64,000 nucleotides of DNA, from NCBI GenBank assembly GCA_022844485.1, contig JALHLQ010000002.1, forward strand, positions 124,001 to 188,000. The letters are read 5' to 3'. This document shows, piece after piece, positions 17,487-26,276 of this stretch. Source of the DNA: Xanthobacteraceae bacterium. GTDB taxonomy: Bacteria > Pseudomonadota > Alphaproteobacteria > Rhizobiales > Xanthobacteraceae. The notes below the pieces were generated by a model. The model had not been told where the DNA came from, did no database searches, and was given only the letters and a program-made list of their open reading frames with translations. Position numbers and translations under genes: made by a program. How positions within the stretch are numbered: position 1 is the stretch's first letter; each line of letters opens with the position of its first letter.

Positions 17487-18980
17487 ATGTTCGATTTCGA
17501 GAAGAGACTGGCGGAGGTCCCGGCGCAGACGGTGCTGTGCATCGGCGATCTCATGCTCGACAACTTCGTCTACGGCGAAGTCTCGCGCATCTCGCCCGAG
17601 GCGCCCGCACCGGTGATCGCCGTGAGCCGGGAAGAACTTGTCATCGGCGGCGCCGGCAATGTCGCGCGCAACATCGCATCGCTCTGCGCGCGCTGCATCT
17701 TTGTCGGCGTGGTCGGCAACGACGAGGCGGGGCTGAAGCTCACGCAGGCTTTTGATGACTTGAAAGGTCTGGTCGAGCCGCATCTTGTCATCGACCGGCG
17801 GCGGCCCACGACGCGCAAAGTCCGCTTCGTCTCCGAGCATCACTCGACGCATCTCCTGCGTGCGGATTGGGAGGTGGCGCAGCCGGCCAGTCCCGAGGTC
17901 GAAAGCGCGCTGATTTCCTACGCCGTCGCCGCGATGCCGCGCGCGGGCGCGGTCGTGCTGTCCGATTACGCCAAGGGAACGCTGACCCCGCGCGTGATCC
18001 GCGCCGTCATCGAGGCGGCGCGGCGGCTCGGCAAGCCGGTCATCGTCGATCCGAAAGGGACCGACTACAGCATCTATCGCGGATGCGCCCTGATCACGCC
18101 CAATCGCAAGGAGCTGGCGGAGGCGACGCGGCAAAGCGCCAACGACGACGCCGCCATCGCCGACGCCGCGCTCAGGCTGTGCAGCCTTGTGGAGAGCGAA
18201 GCGGCGCTGGTGACGCGCAGCGAGGAGGGGATGACGCTGGCGGTGGTCGGTCAGGCGCCGGTGCATGTGCCGTCCTATCCGGTGAAGATTCGCGACGTGT
18301 CGGGCGCCGGCGACACGGTGGTTGCCGTGCTTGCCCTGTTTCTGGCGATGGGGGCCGGTTTCGAGCCCGCGACGCGCGCCGCCAATGCCGCGGCGTCGGT
18401 CGTGGTCGGAAAGCGCGGCACGGCCACGGTGTCGCTTCCGGAACTGCGTCGCCGCATCCTTCCGGCTTCCACGCTCGCGCCGGAGGAAAAGATCATTTTC
18501 GATTGGAGCGAACTCGACGAGCGCCTTGCCGAGTGGCGCCGGCAGGGTCAGCGCATCGGGTTCACGAATGGCTGCTTCGACCTGCTTCATCCCGGGCATC
18601 TCAAGGTCCTCACCGGAGCGCGCGGCGTCTGCGACCGGCTCGTTGTGGGCCTGAACAGCGACGCTTCGGTGCGGCGGCTCAAGGGGGAAGGGCGGCCGAT
18701 CCAGGATGCGACCGCGCGCGCGGAGGTGCTGGCCGCGCTCGAAGCCGTCGATCTCGTGGTCGTGTTCGAGCAGGACACGCCGCTCGACCTGATCCGGCGC
18801 GTGCGGCCCGTGGCGCTCGTCAAGGGCGGCGACTACAGGCGCGAGCAGGTCATCGGGCGCGAGATCGTTGAAGCGGAAGGCGGCGAGATCGTCCTGATTG
18901 AGCTTGCGCCCGGATACAGCACGACGCAGCTCGTCGGCCGATCGAGAGAGCCGGTCAAGGTTCCGGCCGGCGTGAAGTGA
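17487..18980 (+). CDS. hldE: Bifunctional heptose 7-phosphate kinase / heptose 1-phosphate adenylyltransferase
   Basis: A 497-residue two-domain enzyme. Residues 1 to about 320 are a PfkB/ribokinase-type kinase ([33 protein letters not shown], and the anion hole [16 protein letters not shown]). Residues from about 345 form a nucleotidyltransferase with [16 protein letters not shown] (H-x-G-H) and [15 protein letters not shown]. Together they perform steps 2 and 4 of ADP-heptose synthesis; the intervening phosphatase GmhB is not in this window. The ATG at 17487 fits the domain start; a TTG overlapping the hldD stop is possible. The operon is hldD-hldE. Confidence 0.94.
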   Translation: MFDFEKRLAEVPAQTVLCIGDLMLDNFVYGEVSRISPEAPAPVIAVSREELVIGGAGNVARNIASLCARCIFVGVVGNDEAGLKLTQAFDDLKGLVEPHLVIDRRRPTTRKVRFVSEHHSTHLLRADWEVAQPASPEVESALISYAVAAMPRAGAVVLSDYAKGTLTPRVIRAVIEAARRLGKPVIVDPKGTDYSIYRGCALITPNRKELAEATRQSANDDAAIADAALRLCSLVESEAALVTRSEEGMTLAVVGQAPVHVPSYPVKIRDVSGAGDTVVAVLALFLAMGAGFEPATRAANAAASVVVGKRGTATVSLPELRRRILPASTLAPEEKIIFDWSELDERLAEWRRQGQRIGFTNGCFDLLHPGHLKVLTGARGVCDRLVVGLNSDASVRRLKGEGRPIQDATARAEVLAALEAVDLVVVFEQDTPLDLIRRVRPVALVKGGDYRREQVIGREIVEAEGGEIVLIELAPGYSTTQLVGRSREPVKVPAGVK

Positions 18981-19023
18981 TTGCGCATCGCCGATCAATG
19001 CAAGCAGAAGAATATATGACTCG

Positions 19024-20838
19024 ATGATGTCCTGGTTCGGAAAAGTTTTTCGCGGCGATGGCTCGGCGAAGCTCATCCATCGTTTGCTCGCCGAACACGG
19101 GCGAAGCAATTGGAAGCGATACGCCGCCGCTTTCGTGTTCATGGGGATCGCTGCCGGATGCACGGCCATGTCCGCTTTCCTGATCGGGAAAGTCGTGAAT
19201 GAAGCCTATGTCGCCCGGAGCTTTTCCGGCGTCGTCTCCGTCTCGGTGCTGGTGATTGTCATCTTCACGCTGAAGGGATTGTCCAACTACGGGCAAGCCG
19301 TGATCCTTGCGCGGATCGGCAACCGCATCGTGGCGCTGAACCAGCGGCGGATGTTCGACAAGCTCCTCCAGCAGGGGCTTGCCTATTTCGCGGATCGGCA
19401 TTCCTCCGAGTTCATGGCGCGGCTTGGTTACGCAGCGAATGCCGCCTCGCAGGTGCTCAACCTGATGATCACCGCCATCGGGCGGGACGTCCTCACGCTG
19501 ATCGGCCTCATCGGCGTGATGGTCTACCAGGATCCTGTCCTTTCGCTGATCGGGCTGGTTGTGATGCCGCCGGCGGTTCTCGTCCTGCGCAAGATGATCA
19601 AGCGCGTGCGCAATATTGTCCTGACCCAATACGGCGGCAACGCGCGCGTGCTCGAGACCATGCAGGAGACGATCCGCGGCTTCCGCGTGGTCAAGGCCTT
19701 CAATCTCGAAGAGGAGATGCGCAAGCGGATCGACCGGGACGTGGATACGATCGAGCAGGCTGCGAACAAGCTCGCGCGGGTGTCGAACCGGTCCAGCCCG
19801 ATGATGGAGTCGCTCGGCGGCATCGCGATTGCGCTCGTGCTTCTCTACGGCGGCTACCGCGTGCTGGTGATGAATGCGACCCCCGGCGAATTCGTCTCTT
19901 TCATCACCGCGTTCCTGCTCGCCTATGAGCCTGCCAAGCGTCTCGCCCGGCTGAACATCGATCTCCACAACGGGCTCGTCGGCGTGCAGATGCTGTTCGA
20001 ACTGCTCGATTCGCCCCCCACCGAGCGCGACGACGCCGGCTCGCCGGAGCTGCGCATCAGCGGCGGGCGGATCGAGTTCTCCGACGTGACGTTTTCATAT
20101 CGCGCAACGGAGGACGTGCTTTGCGGGCTTTCCTTCGTCGCCGAGCCCGGCCAGGTCACGGCGCTGGTCGGTCCATCGGGCGGCGGCAAGACGACGGTCC
20201 TGAACCTCTTGCTGCGCTTCTATGACGTCGGCGGCGGACGCATCCTGATCGACGGCCAGGACATCGCGCAAGTGCGGCGGCGCTCGCTGCGCGAAAGGCT
20301 CGCCTATGTCGGACAGGACGTGTTTCTCTTTCGGGGCACGGTCCGCGACAACATCGCCTGGGGCCGGCCGGGCGCCGGCGAGAACGAGATCGTGGCCGCG
20401 GCGCAGGCCGCTTTTGCGCACGACTTCATCATGGAGTTTCCCGCCGGCTACGACACGCCGGTCGGCGAGCACGGCGCGCAGCTGTCCGGCGGACAGCGCC
20501 AGCGCATCGCAATCGCGCGCGCGCTGATCAAGGACGCGCCGATCGTGCTGCTCGACGAGCCGACCGCCTCGCTCGACAGCGAGTCCGAGAAGCGCGTCCA
20601 GGACGCCATCGCCAGACTCTGCGAAGGACGCACGACGCTGGTGATCGCCCATCGGCTGCACACGATCGCGCATGCCGACCGCATCCACGTCATCGAAAAG
20701 GGGCGTGTCGTGGAATCCGGCCGACACGAGCCGCTTTTGCGCGCGGGCGGACGTTACGCCGATTTCTTTCGGCTTCAATTCAGAGACATGAGCGCGCAGG
20801 ATCGCGTCGTTGCGATCGGCGCCCGGTCGTCAGCTTGA
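19024..20838 (+). CDS. ABC exporter half-transporter, MsbA-like
   Basis: A 604-residue fused transporter. Residues about 30-320 form six transmembrane helices (type IV exporter fold), and residues about 345-590 the ATPase with Walker A GPSGGGKTT, signature LSGGQRQRIAIARAL, Walker B IVLLDEPTASLD and H-loop VIAHRL. This architecture is that of MsbA/lipid A or glycolipid exporters that work as homodimers. Its place between hldE and gmd supports export of an LPS core or polysaccharide intermediate; it is not certain to be the essential lipid A flippase because paralogues are common. gmd follows 23 bp downstream. Confidence 0.85.
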   Translation: MMSWFGKVFRGDGSAKLIHRLLAEHGRSNWKRYAAAFVFMGIAAGCTAMSAFLIGKVVNEAYVARSFSGVVSVSVLVIVIFTLKGLSNYGQAVILARIGNRIVALNQRRMFDKLLQQGLAYFADRHSSEFMARLGYAANAASQVLNLMITAIGRDVLTLIGLIGVMVYQDPVLSLIGLVVMPPAVLVLRKMIKRVRNIVLTQYGGNARVLETMQETIRGFRVVKAFNLEEEMRKRIDRDVDTIEQAANKLARVSNRSSPMMESLGGIAIALVLLYGGYRVLVMNATPGEFVSFITAFLLAYEPAKRLARLNIDLHNGLVGVQMLFELLDSPPTERDDAGSPELRISGGRIEFSDVTFSYRATEDVLCGLSFVAEPGQVTALVGPSGGGKTTVLNLLLRFYDVGGGRILIDGQDIAQVRRRSLRERLAYVGQDVFLFRGTVRDNIAWGRPGAGENEIVAAAQAAFAHDFIMEFPAGYDTPVGEHGAQLSGGQRQRIAIARALIKDAPIVLLDEPTASLDSESEKRVQDAIARLCEGRTTLVIAHRLHTIAHADRIHVIEKGRVVESGRHEPLLRAGGRYADFFRLQFRDMSAQDRVVAIGARSSA

Positions 20839-20861
20839 ACAATCGGAGGGGAAGGGGCGGC

Positions 20862-21896
20862 ATGACCAAGACGGCCTTGATCACGGGCATTACCGGACAG
20901 GACGGCGCGTATCTGACGCGCCTCCTGCTTGGCAAAGGCTATCGCGTCGTCGGGGCGGTGCGGCGCAATTCGGTCCCCAACCTGACGCGCCTGGAAGACA
21001 TGGGCGTGCTCAAGGACGTCGAACTGGTGGGGTTCGATCTCCTGGAGCTGAGCAACATTATCCACGTCATCGAAGGCTGCCGGCCGGACGAGATCTACAA
21101 TCTGGCCGCACAGAGCTTCGTCGGCGCCTCGTTCGATCTGCCGGTCTATACCGGCGATTGCGATGCGCTTGGGGTCGTGCGCATCCTCGAAGCGATCCGG
21201 ATGATCAACCCGAAGACGCGCTTCTATCAGGCATCGACGTCGGAGATGTTCGGCAAGGTGCGGGAGACTCCGCAAACCGAGATGACGCCGTTCCATCCGC
21301 GCAGTCCCTATGGCGCGGCGAAGCTCTATGGTCACGCGATCACCGTGAACTATCGCGAAAGCTACGGCATGCATGCGTCCTCGGGCATCCTCTTCAACCA
21401 TGAGTCTCCGCTGCGCGGCCAGGAATTCGTCACCCGCAAGGTGACGCTCGGCCTCGCGCGCGTGAAGCACGGCCATGCCGAGATGGTGGAGCTCGGCAAT
21501 CTGGACGCCAAGCGCGACTGGGGTTTTGCCGGCGACTATGTCGAGGGCATGTGGCGCATGCTGCAGCAGGAGGCGGGCGACGATTACGTGCTCGCGACGG
21601 GGCAGACCCACGCCGTGCGCGATTTCGTGCAGCTTGCCGGGCGCGTGATCGGCTTCGACATCGCGTTTGAAGGACACGGGGCGAGCGAACAGGGAATCGA
21701 CCGCAAGAGCGGCAAGACGGTCGTGCGCGTGAATGAAAAGCTCTACCGTCCCGCCGAGGTCGATCTGCTCCTCGGCCACGCGGCGAAGGCCGAGCGCAAA
21801 CTCGGCTGGAAACATACCGTCAGTTTTCCCGATCTGGCGACCGGCATGGCGGAAGCGGACGAGCAGCGCGTTCGCGACAATGCCGTGCGGTTCTGA
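20862..21896 (+). CDS. gmd: GDP-mannose 4,6-dehydratase
   Basis: A 344-residue enzyme. TGITGQDGAYLTRLLL is the NADP motif, AVRRNSVPNLTRLEDMG the cofactor loop, YQASTSEMFGKVRETPQTE the catalytic Thr-x-Glu region and SPYGAAKLYGH the Tyr-x-x-x-Lys pair. ILFNHESPLRGQEFVTRKVT is diagnostic for Gmd. It makes GDP-4-keto-6-deoxy-D-mannose for rhamnose-, fucose- or perosamine-type sugars. The ATG at 20862 follows GGAGGGGAAGGGG; an in-frame start at 20835 is less likely. No reductase or aminotransferase acting on the product is adjacent, though a DegT aminotransferase lies at 30.7 kb. Confidence 0.94.
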   Translation: MTKTALITGITGQDGAYLTRLLLGKGYRVVGAVRRNSVPNLTRLEDMGVLKDVELVGFDLLELSNIIHVIEGCRPDEIYNLAAQSFVGASFDLPVYTGDCDALGVVRILEAIRMINPKTRFYQASTSEMFGKVRETPQTEMTPFHPRSPYGAAKLYGHAITVNYRESYGMHASSGILFNHESPLRGQEFVTRKVTLGLARVKHGHAEMVELGNLDAKRDWGFAGDYVEGMWRMLQQEAGDDYVLATGQTHAVRDFVQLAGRVIGFDIAFEGHGASEQGIDRKSGKTVVRVNEKLYRPAEVDLLLGHAAKAERKLGWKHTVSFPDLATGMAEADEQRVRDNAVRF

Positions 21897-21988
21897 ACGG
21901 TCCATCGCCGCCGCTCGCCCGTTCTGCGCTCGCGCCCTTCTGGGAGCGAGGCTGAGAGCGGAACCGACCCCGTTGCAGAATGTCAAAA

Positions 21989-22006
21989 GTGTGTATCTAT
22001 ACACAC
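21989..22006. promoter_or_regulatory. Palindromic operator candidate of the hic locus
   Basis: GTGTGTAT-CT-ATACACAC is an inverted repeat with perfect 8-bp arms, 2 bp before the start codon of the hicA remnant. Ribbon-helix-helix HicB proteins repress their own operon by binding palindromes of this size, so this is a plausible site for the HicB encoded 64 bp downstream. Confidence 0.5.
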
Positions 22007-22008
22007 CT

Positions 22009-22107
22009 ATGAGGTGCCGGGACGTACTCACGGCTTGGTACGATGTGAAAAGCAAAGGCAGCCAGGATCATGGCTCAATATATCGGTCTCATTCACAAGG
22101 AAGCTGA
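22009..22107 (+). pseudogene. hicA: Remnant of a HicA toxin gene
   Basis: A 32-codon frame starting 2 bp after the palindrome reads MRCRDVLTAWYDVKSKGSQD and then runs out of frame into hicB. It matches the start of HicA/YcfA toxins (M-x-S-R-D-V-L-x-x-(L-x-x-D-G)-W-Y-x-V-x-x-K-G-S-H). About six residues before the Trp-Tyr pair are missing, and everything after Lys-Gly-Ser, including the catalytic histidine segment, is absent. A functional HicA has about 60 residues. Two deletions joined the toxin start almost directly to the hicB ribosome binding site. The identification rests on a short match, so it is moderate. Confidence 0.55.
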
Positions 22108-22477
22108 TAGCGATTACGGCGTTTCCTTCCCGGACTTTCCGGGAGTGGCGACGGCTGGAACCACCTTGGATGAGGCGCGCGCTATGGCTGAAGAAGCCCT
22201 GGCGTTTCATATCGAAGGCTTGGTGGCTGACGGGGAGGCTATCCCTGAACCCTCAAGTCTAGAGGATATTATGTCGGCCCCGGAAAATCGGGATGGCGTG
22301 GCTATTCTGGTAGCGCCCAGGACCGATGCAAAGAAGGCTGTTCGGGTAAACGTGACGCTTCCTGAGGATGTCCTAGAGCAAATCGACCGATATGCTAAAG
22401 CCCACGGATTCACACGATCCGGCTTCCTGACGAGGGCCGCTCAGCGCGCCATGGAACAGGAACTAAAGACGGCTTGA
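22070..22477 (+). CDS. hicB: HicB-family antitoxin, apparently orphan
   Basis: A 135-residue protein with the HicB partial RNase H-like fold at residues 1-60 (YIGLIHKEADSDYGVSFPDF, PGVATAGTTLDEARAMAEEAL) and a C-terminal ribbon-helix-helix from about residue 88 (AVRVNVTLPEDVLEQIDRYA, FTRSGFLTRAAQRAM). HicB neutralises HicA mRNA interferase and represses the operon. It overlaps the hicA remnant, and no intact toxin gene is present on either side. Lower GC than its neighbours and its position between gmd and manC indicate horizontal arrival. Confidence 0.85.
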   Translation: MAQYIGLIHKEADSDYGVSFPDFPGVATAGTTLDEARAMAEEALAFHIEGLVADGEAIPEPSSLEDIMSAPENRDGVAILVAPRTDAKKAVRVNVTLPEDVLEQIDRYAKAHGFTRSGFLTRAAQRAMEQELKTA

Positions 22478-22739
22478 TCCGAATCCCATCGGGTCTCCGC
22501 CGTCATCACGTCCTTGGATCGCCGGGTCTCCTTCCGCTTCGCTCCACTCGCCCGGGACACGAGGTAGCCAGCCTTGGCGTTCCCCGGCCGAAGCGAGCGC
22601 GCAGCGCGAGCGAGAGCCGGGGCCCATCACAAAAACCTGCGAAGCGATCCTTGCATTCCGAACGCATGGATCGGCGGCGTCGTGCGCTGGTTGCCAATCG
22701 TAACCGAGGCCGTTAAACGACAGGAAAAGGCGTCCGTCC

Positions 22740-24158
22740 GTGCCTCAGTCCCGCATCGTTCCCGTCCTGCTCGCCGGCGGTTCCGGCACGCGCCTGTGGC
22801 CGGTGTCGCGCGACGCCATGCCGAAGCAGTTCCTTCCCTTGCTCGGCGAGCTGTCGACCTATCAGCAGGCCATCCAGCGCGTCGCCGATCCCGGGATCTT
22901 CTCGCCGCCCATCGTCATGACGAGCGAGGAGTTCCGCTTCTTCGCCGCGCGCCAATCGGATGCGCTCGGGGTCAAGTCGACCATCGTGCTTGAGCCGGAG
23001 CGGCGCGATTCGGGACCGGCTATCGCGGCGGCAGCGATGCTCGCGCGCGAACGCGATCCCGATGCGGTCGTGCTGGTGCTTGCCGCCGATCACGTCATCC
23101 TCGATCTCGACCTGTTTCTCAAAACCTGCCTCATCGGCTGCGAGGCGGCGAAAGCGGGCCGCATCGTCACGTTCGGCGTCAAGCCCACCGAGGCGAAAAC
23201 GAGCTACGGCTATATCCGGCGCGGCGAGGCGCTGGGATCCGACGGCGTGTATGCGGTCGAGGCCTTCGTCGAAAAGCCCGACCTCGAGACGGCCAGGCGC
23301 TATGTCGCCGAGGGCTATCTTTGGAACTCAGGAAATTTCCTTTTTCGCGCAAGCACGCTGCTCGAGGAACTCGGCAAGTTCGAACCGGAGATGGTGAAGG
23401 CGGCGTCGGAGGCGATCGCGCGGGCGACAAGCGACATCGGCTTCATAAGGCTCGACCGCGAGGCGTTTGCCCGCGCGCCGCAGAAGTCGATCGACTTCGC
23501 GCTCATGGAGAAGACCGACCGCGCGGCGGTTGTCGAGGGGCGGTTCCGCTGGTCCGATATCGGCAGCTGGGATGCGCTGTCGACGGTGTCGGAGCCGGAC
23601 GCCAATCGCAATGTGACGCGCGGCCCGGTGGTGACGCTCGACTCGGAAAACTGCCTGATCCATGCCGAAGACCGGCTGACCGCGGTCGTAGGGCTGAAAG
23701 ACGTGATTGTCGTCACGACCGCGGACGCGGTTCTCGTGCTGCCGCGCGAGCGCGCCGAAGAGGTCAAGCGCCTGGTCGCTGAGTTGAAGAGCCGCGGACA
23801 CGCCGAGGCCATCGAACATCGCCGGACACACCGGCCGTGGGGCTATTACGATTCGGTCGATCGCGGCGACCGTTTTCAGGTGAAGCGGATCGTGGTGCAT
23901 CCGGGCGGCACACTATCCTTGCAGAAACATCTGCACCGGGCCGAGCACTGGGTCGTGGTGCGCGGAGCGGCGGAGGTCACGATCGGCGCGGAAAAGCGCA
24001 TCGTGCAGGAAAACGAATCCACCTATATTCCGATCGGGACGGTGCACCGGCTGGCGAACCCGGGGAAGATCGCGCTCGAATTGGTTGAAGTCCAAACCGG
24101 GAGTTATCTCGGTGAGGACGACATCGTCAGGCTCGAAGACGTCTATTCGAGAGGATAG
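22740..24158 (+). CDS. manC: Mannose-1-phosphate guanylyltransferase / mannose-6-phosphate isomerase
   Basis: A 472-residue type II bifunctional enzyme. The N-terminal domain has the nucleotide-binding VLLAGGSGTRLWPVSRDAMPKQFLPL and FVEKPDLETARRYV (FVEKP), and WNSGNFLFRA follows. The C-terminal cupin isomerase domain begins near residue 350 (RPWGYYDSVDRGDRFQVKRI, GGTLSLQKHLHRAEHW, NESTYIPIGTVHRLANPG). It supplies GDP-mannose to Gmd. It starts with GTG, in agreement with the position of the nucleotide motif. The 262-bp gap upstream holds the end of the hic insert and a G/C-rich imperfect palindrome. Confidence 0.93.
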   Translation: MPQSRIVPVLLAGGSGTRLWPVSRDAMPKQFLPLLGELSTYQQAIQRVADPGIFSPPIVMTSEEFRFFAARQSDALGVKSTIVLEPERRDSGPAIAAAAMLARERDPDAVVLVLAADHVILDLDLFLKTCLIGCEAAKAGRIVTFGVKPTEAKTSYGYIRRGEALGSDGVYAVEAFVEKPDLETARRYVAEGYLWNSGNFLFRASTLLEELGKFEPEMVKAASEAIARATSDIGFIRLDREAFARAPQKSIDFALMEKTDRAAVVEGRFRWSDIGSWDALSTVSEPDANRNVTRGPVVTLDSENCLIHAEDRLTAVVGLKDVIVVTTADAVLVLPRERAEEVKRLVAELKSRGHAEAIEHRRTHRPWGYYDSVDRGDRFQVKRIVVHPGGTLSLQKHLHRAEHWVVVRGAAEVTIGAEKRIVQENESTYIPIGTVHRLANPGKIALELVEVQTGSYLGEDDIVRLEDVYSRG

Positions 24159-24174
24159 GGGCGCGCGGCGACCA

Positions 24175-25221
24175 ATGCCGAGTTCAAGGCCGATCCTCGT
24201 CACCGGAGCCGCCGGTTTCATCGGGTTTCACGTTGCGCGCCGGCTTCTCTCCGACGGGCGCGCGGTTGTCGGGCTCGACAATCTCAATCCCTATTACGAT
24301 CCGCGCTTGAAAGCGGCGCGGTTGAAGGCGCTCGCGCCGTTCCCGACATTCTCATTCGAGAAATGCGATCTCGCTGACGCCGCATCCATCCGCGCGCTTT
24401 TCGAGACGCATCGCTTTCCCGTCGTCGTGCATCTGGCCGCGCAGGCCGGGGTGCGGCATTCGCTCATTGCGCCGCACGCCTATGCCGAGGCCAATCTCGT
24501 TGGATTTCTCAATATCCTTGAAGGATGCCGCCACTTCGAATGCCGGCATCTGCTTTATGCGTCGTCGTCGTCGGTCTATGGCGCCAACACGCGTATTCCG
24601 TTTCGGACCTCCGACAATGTCGATCATCCGCTGAGCCTCTACGGCGCGACGAAGAAAGCCAACGAGCTGATGGCGCATGCCTACAGCCACTTGTTCGAAT
24701 TGCCGGCAACGGGACTGCGCTTTTTCACGGTCTACGGACCGTGGGGCCGCCCCGACATGGCAATGTGGATCTTCACCGAAGCGATCTCGAGAGGCGAGCC
24801 GGTCAAGCTCTTCAACGCGGGCGAGATGCGGCGCGACTTCACCTATATCGATGATGTCGTCGAATCCGTCATTCGCCTTGCGGACCGACCGCCGACGGGG
24901 GACAAGAACTGGTCCGGCCAGACACCCGATCCGGCGACGAGCAGCGCGCCGTGGCGGATCTACAATCTCGGCAACAGCCGCCCCGTGCCGATCACCCATG
25001 TGGTCGGGTTGATCGAGGCGGCGCTCGGCAAGACGGCCAAGCGCGAATTGCACCCGATGCAGGCGGGCGACGTAGCCGAGACCTTCGCCGACATCGCCGA
25101 TCTCGAAGCCGCGGTCGGGTTCTCGCCGAAAACGCCGATCGAGGAGGGCGTGCGGCGGTTCGTGGATTGGTATCGGGACTATGTCGCGCAGAGAACGCCG
25201 TTCGGTAGTGTCTCAGTTTGA
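24175..25221 (+). CDS. UDP-glucuronate 4-epimerase-like NAD-dependent epimerase
   Basis: A 348-residue extended short-chain dehydrogenase. It starts with ILVTGAAGFIGFHVARRLL, has LDNLNPYYDPRLKAARL (the N-P-Y-Y-D segment of CapI/LspL-type UDP-glucuronate epimerases), LYASSSSVYGANT, the catalytic YGATKKANE and FFTVYGPWGRPDMA. It would make UDP-galacturonate for surface polysaccharide. The ATG at 24175 lies 16 bp after the manC stop. The last ten or so residues (QRTPFGSVSV) do not resemble the usual end; the accessory block starts about here, so the native C-terminus may have been replaced. Confidence 0.88.
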   Translation: MPSSRPILVTGAAGFIGFHVARRLLSDGRAVVGLDNLNPYYDPRLKAARLKALAPFPTFSFEKCDLADAASIRALFETHRFPVVVHLAAQAGVRHSLIAPHAYAEANLVGFLNILEGCRHFECRHLLYASSSSVYGANTRIPFRTSDNVDHPLSLYGATKKANELMAHAYSHLFELPATGLRFFTVYGPWGRPDMAMWIFTEAISRGEPVKLFNAGEMRRDFTYIDDVVESVIRLADRPPTGDKNWSGQTPDPATSSAPWRIYNLGNSRPVPITHVVGLIEAALGKTAKRELHPMQAGDVAETFADIADLEAAVGFSPKTPIEEGVRRFVDWYRDYVAQRTPFGSVSV

Positions 25222-25283
25222 AATTTAGCCTCCCGGAACCTCCGCCTTCGGTCTATATCTTAGGCCAGAAGGGAGCCCGGATT

Positions 25284-25547
25284 ATGCAGGTGTACGTTCC
25301 TTTTGCCCGGCCAGCCAATCAGGATCGAAAGCACTTTGATCTTGGAGGCAGCACCGCAAGACCAGCCAAGGGGTACTGGGCCGCTCGTGCGGGTTTGAAG
25401 AACGATTACCAAATCGAAGAGGCTATTGCTGGCATGACCAATGCTGAAGAGATTCAAGTGACGCTGATCAAGTTGCTTGGCTACAGTTGCGCTCATGATT
25501 ACATGAAGTGTTACAAGATGGGCTGGAACTACGAATTGGAAGTTTGA
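25284..25547 (+). CDS. Hypothetical protein, 87 residues
   Basis: A small soluble protein (MQVYVPFARPANQDRKHF ... KCYKMGWNYELEV) without a recognisable motif, signal or membrane segment. A longer frame from 25218 overlaps the epimerase stop, but the ATG at 25284 is preferred because the upstream part looks non-coding. Codon use differs from the polysaccharide genes. The basic protein gene follows 4 bp downstream, suggesting a two-gene unit. It contains three cysteines and several aromatic residues in the second half. Function unknown. Confidence 0.5.
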   Translation: MQVYVPFARPANQDRKHFDLGGSTARPAKGYWAARAGLKNDYQIEEAIAGMTNAEEIQVTLIKLLGYSCAHDYMKCYKMGWNYELEV

Positions 25548-25551
25548 AGTA

Positions 25552-25776
25552 ATGCCCCGAGGCCCCAAAGGCGAGAAGCGCCCCGCTGACGTGATCGGCA
25601 ACGCGGTCCGCGTCATGCAGATTGCGACGGGGGAGATTGAAGAGGATTTGGGCAAGGTACCCAAGCGGGCCAAGGGTGGCCGTAAGGGCGGCAGGGCGCG
25701 GGCCAGAAGCCTCACGCCGCAGCAGCGTTCAGAGATCGCTCAGGCGGCAGCCGCCGCCCGCTGGAAGAAGGGCTAG
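25552..25776 (+). CDS. Small basic conserved-type hypothetical protein
   Basis: A 74-residue, lysine- and arginine-rich protein. After MPRGPKGEKRPADVIGNAV comes a basic linker (KRAKGGRKGGRARARSL) and a C-terminal LTPQQRSEIAQAAAAARWKK, a pattern I associate with small DNA- or RNA-binding-like proteins of mobile regions (histone H1-like tails). Function is unknown. Its 3' end overlaps the convergent gene at 25773 by 4 bp. Confidence 0.6.
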   Translation: MPRGPKGEKRPADVIGNAVRVMQIATGEIEEDLGKVPKRAKGGRKGGRARARSLTPQQRSEIAQAAAAARWKKG

Positions 25777-26267
25777 GCCGCTTCGGCGTCCTCGTCATCT
25801 TGTGCGACATCGAGCGCGCGCTTCTCTGCAACGTCATCCGCAAAATCCAAAAGGAAGCTGAGCTGCGGGTCCTCGGGGAACGCCTTGTTCATGTGCTGCA
25901 CGTCGCACACCGCGCGATAGACGTCGCTGGCAATGGCGTCTCGTCGCTGCCTCACAGCCTTCTGGCGGAGGCCAGGGGTGCCCCCCTTGTCGGTGTCAAA
26001 CCAGAGGCGAAGCTGAGCCCCTTCTTCCATCACCGACACGCACTGTTTTGCACGGTAGGAGAAGCCATCGGGGTCGCGCCGCAAGGCTTGTCGCAGCGCG
26101 TTCGTCACTTCCTTGCGAAAGATGCGTCGCAAGTCCTGTGGACGCGGAACGAGCTTCTTATTCTCGATAGCCCAGGTGATGAAATCGTCAGGATTGTACG
26201 CATCCGCGCCGGTGATTGATTCCCAATCATCCCAGGCACGAAGAATCTGCTCGTCTTTGTTTGCCAT
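25773..26267 (-). CDS. Third gene of the higBA operon, hypothetical
   Basis: A 164-residue acidic protein. It begins MANKDEQILRAWDDWESITG and has a central helical, basic segment (LRRIFRKEVTNALRQALRRD) and a strongly acidic end (DVAQDDEDAEAA). No known domain is recognised. Its ribosome binding site TAGGAGG overlaps the stop codon of the HigA-ImmA gene, and 9 bp separate the coding regions, so the two are translationally linked. A partner, target or regulator of the toxin-antitoxin pair are all possible. Confidence 0.7.
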   Translation of the reverse strand: MANKDEQILRAWDDWESITGADAYNPDDFITWAIENKKLVPRPQDLRRIFRKEVTNALRQALRRDPDGFSYRAKQCVSVMEEGAQLRLWFDTDKGGTPGLRQKAVRQRRDAIASDVYRAVCDVQHMNKAFPEDPQLSFLLDFADDVAEKRALDVAQDDEDAEAA

Positions 26268-26276
26268 ATCGGCCTC

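Noticed and set aside
22009..22107. Functional HicA toxin
   Set aside because: Only 32 codons remain, without the catalytic histidine and half of the fold.
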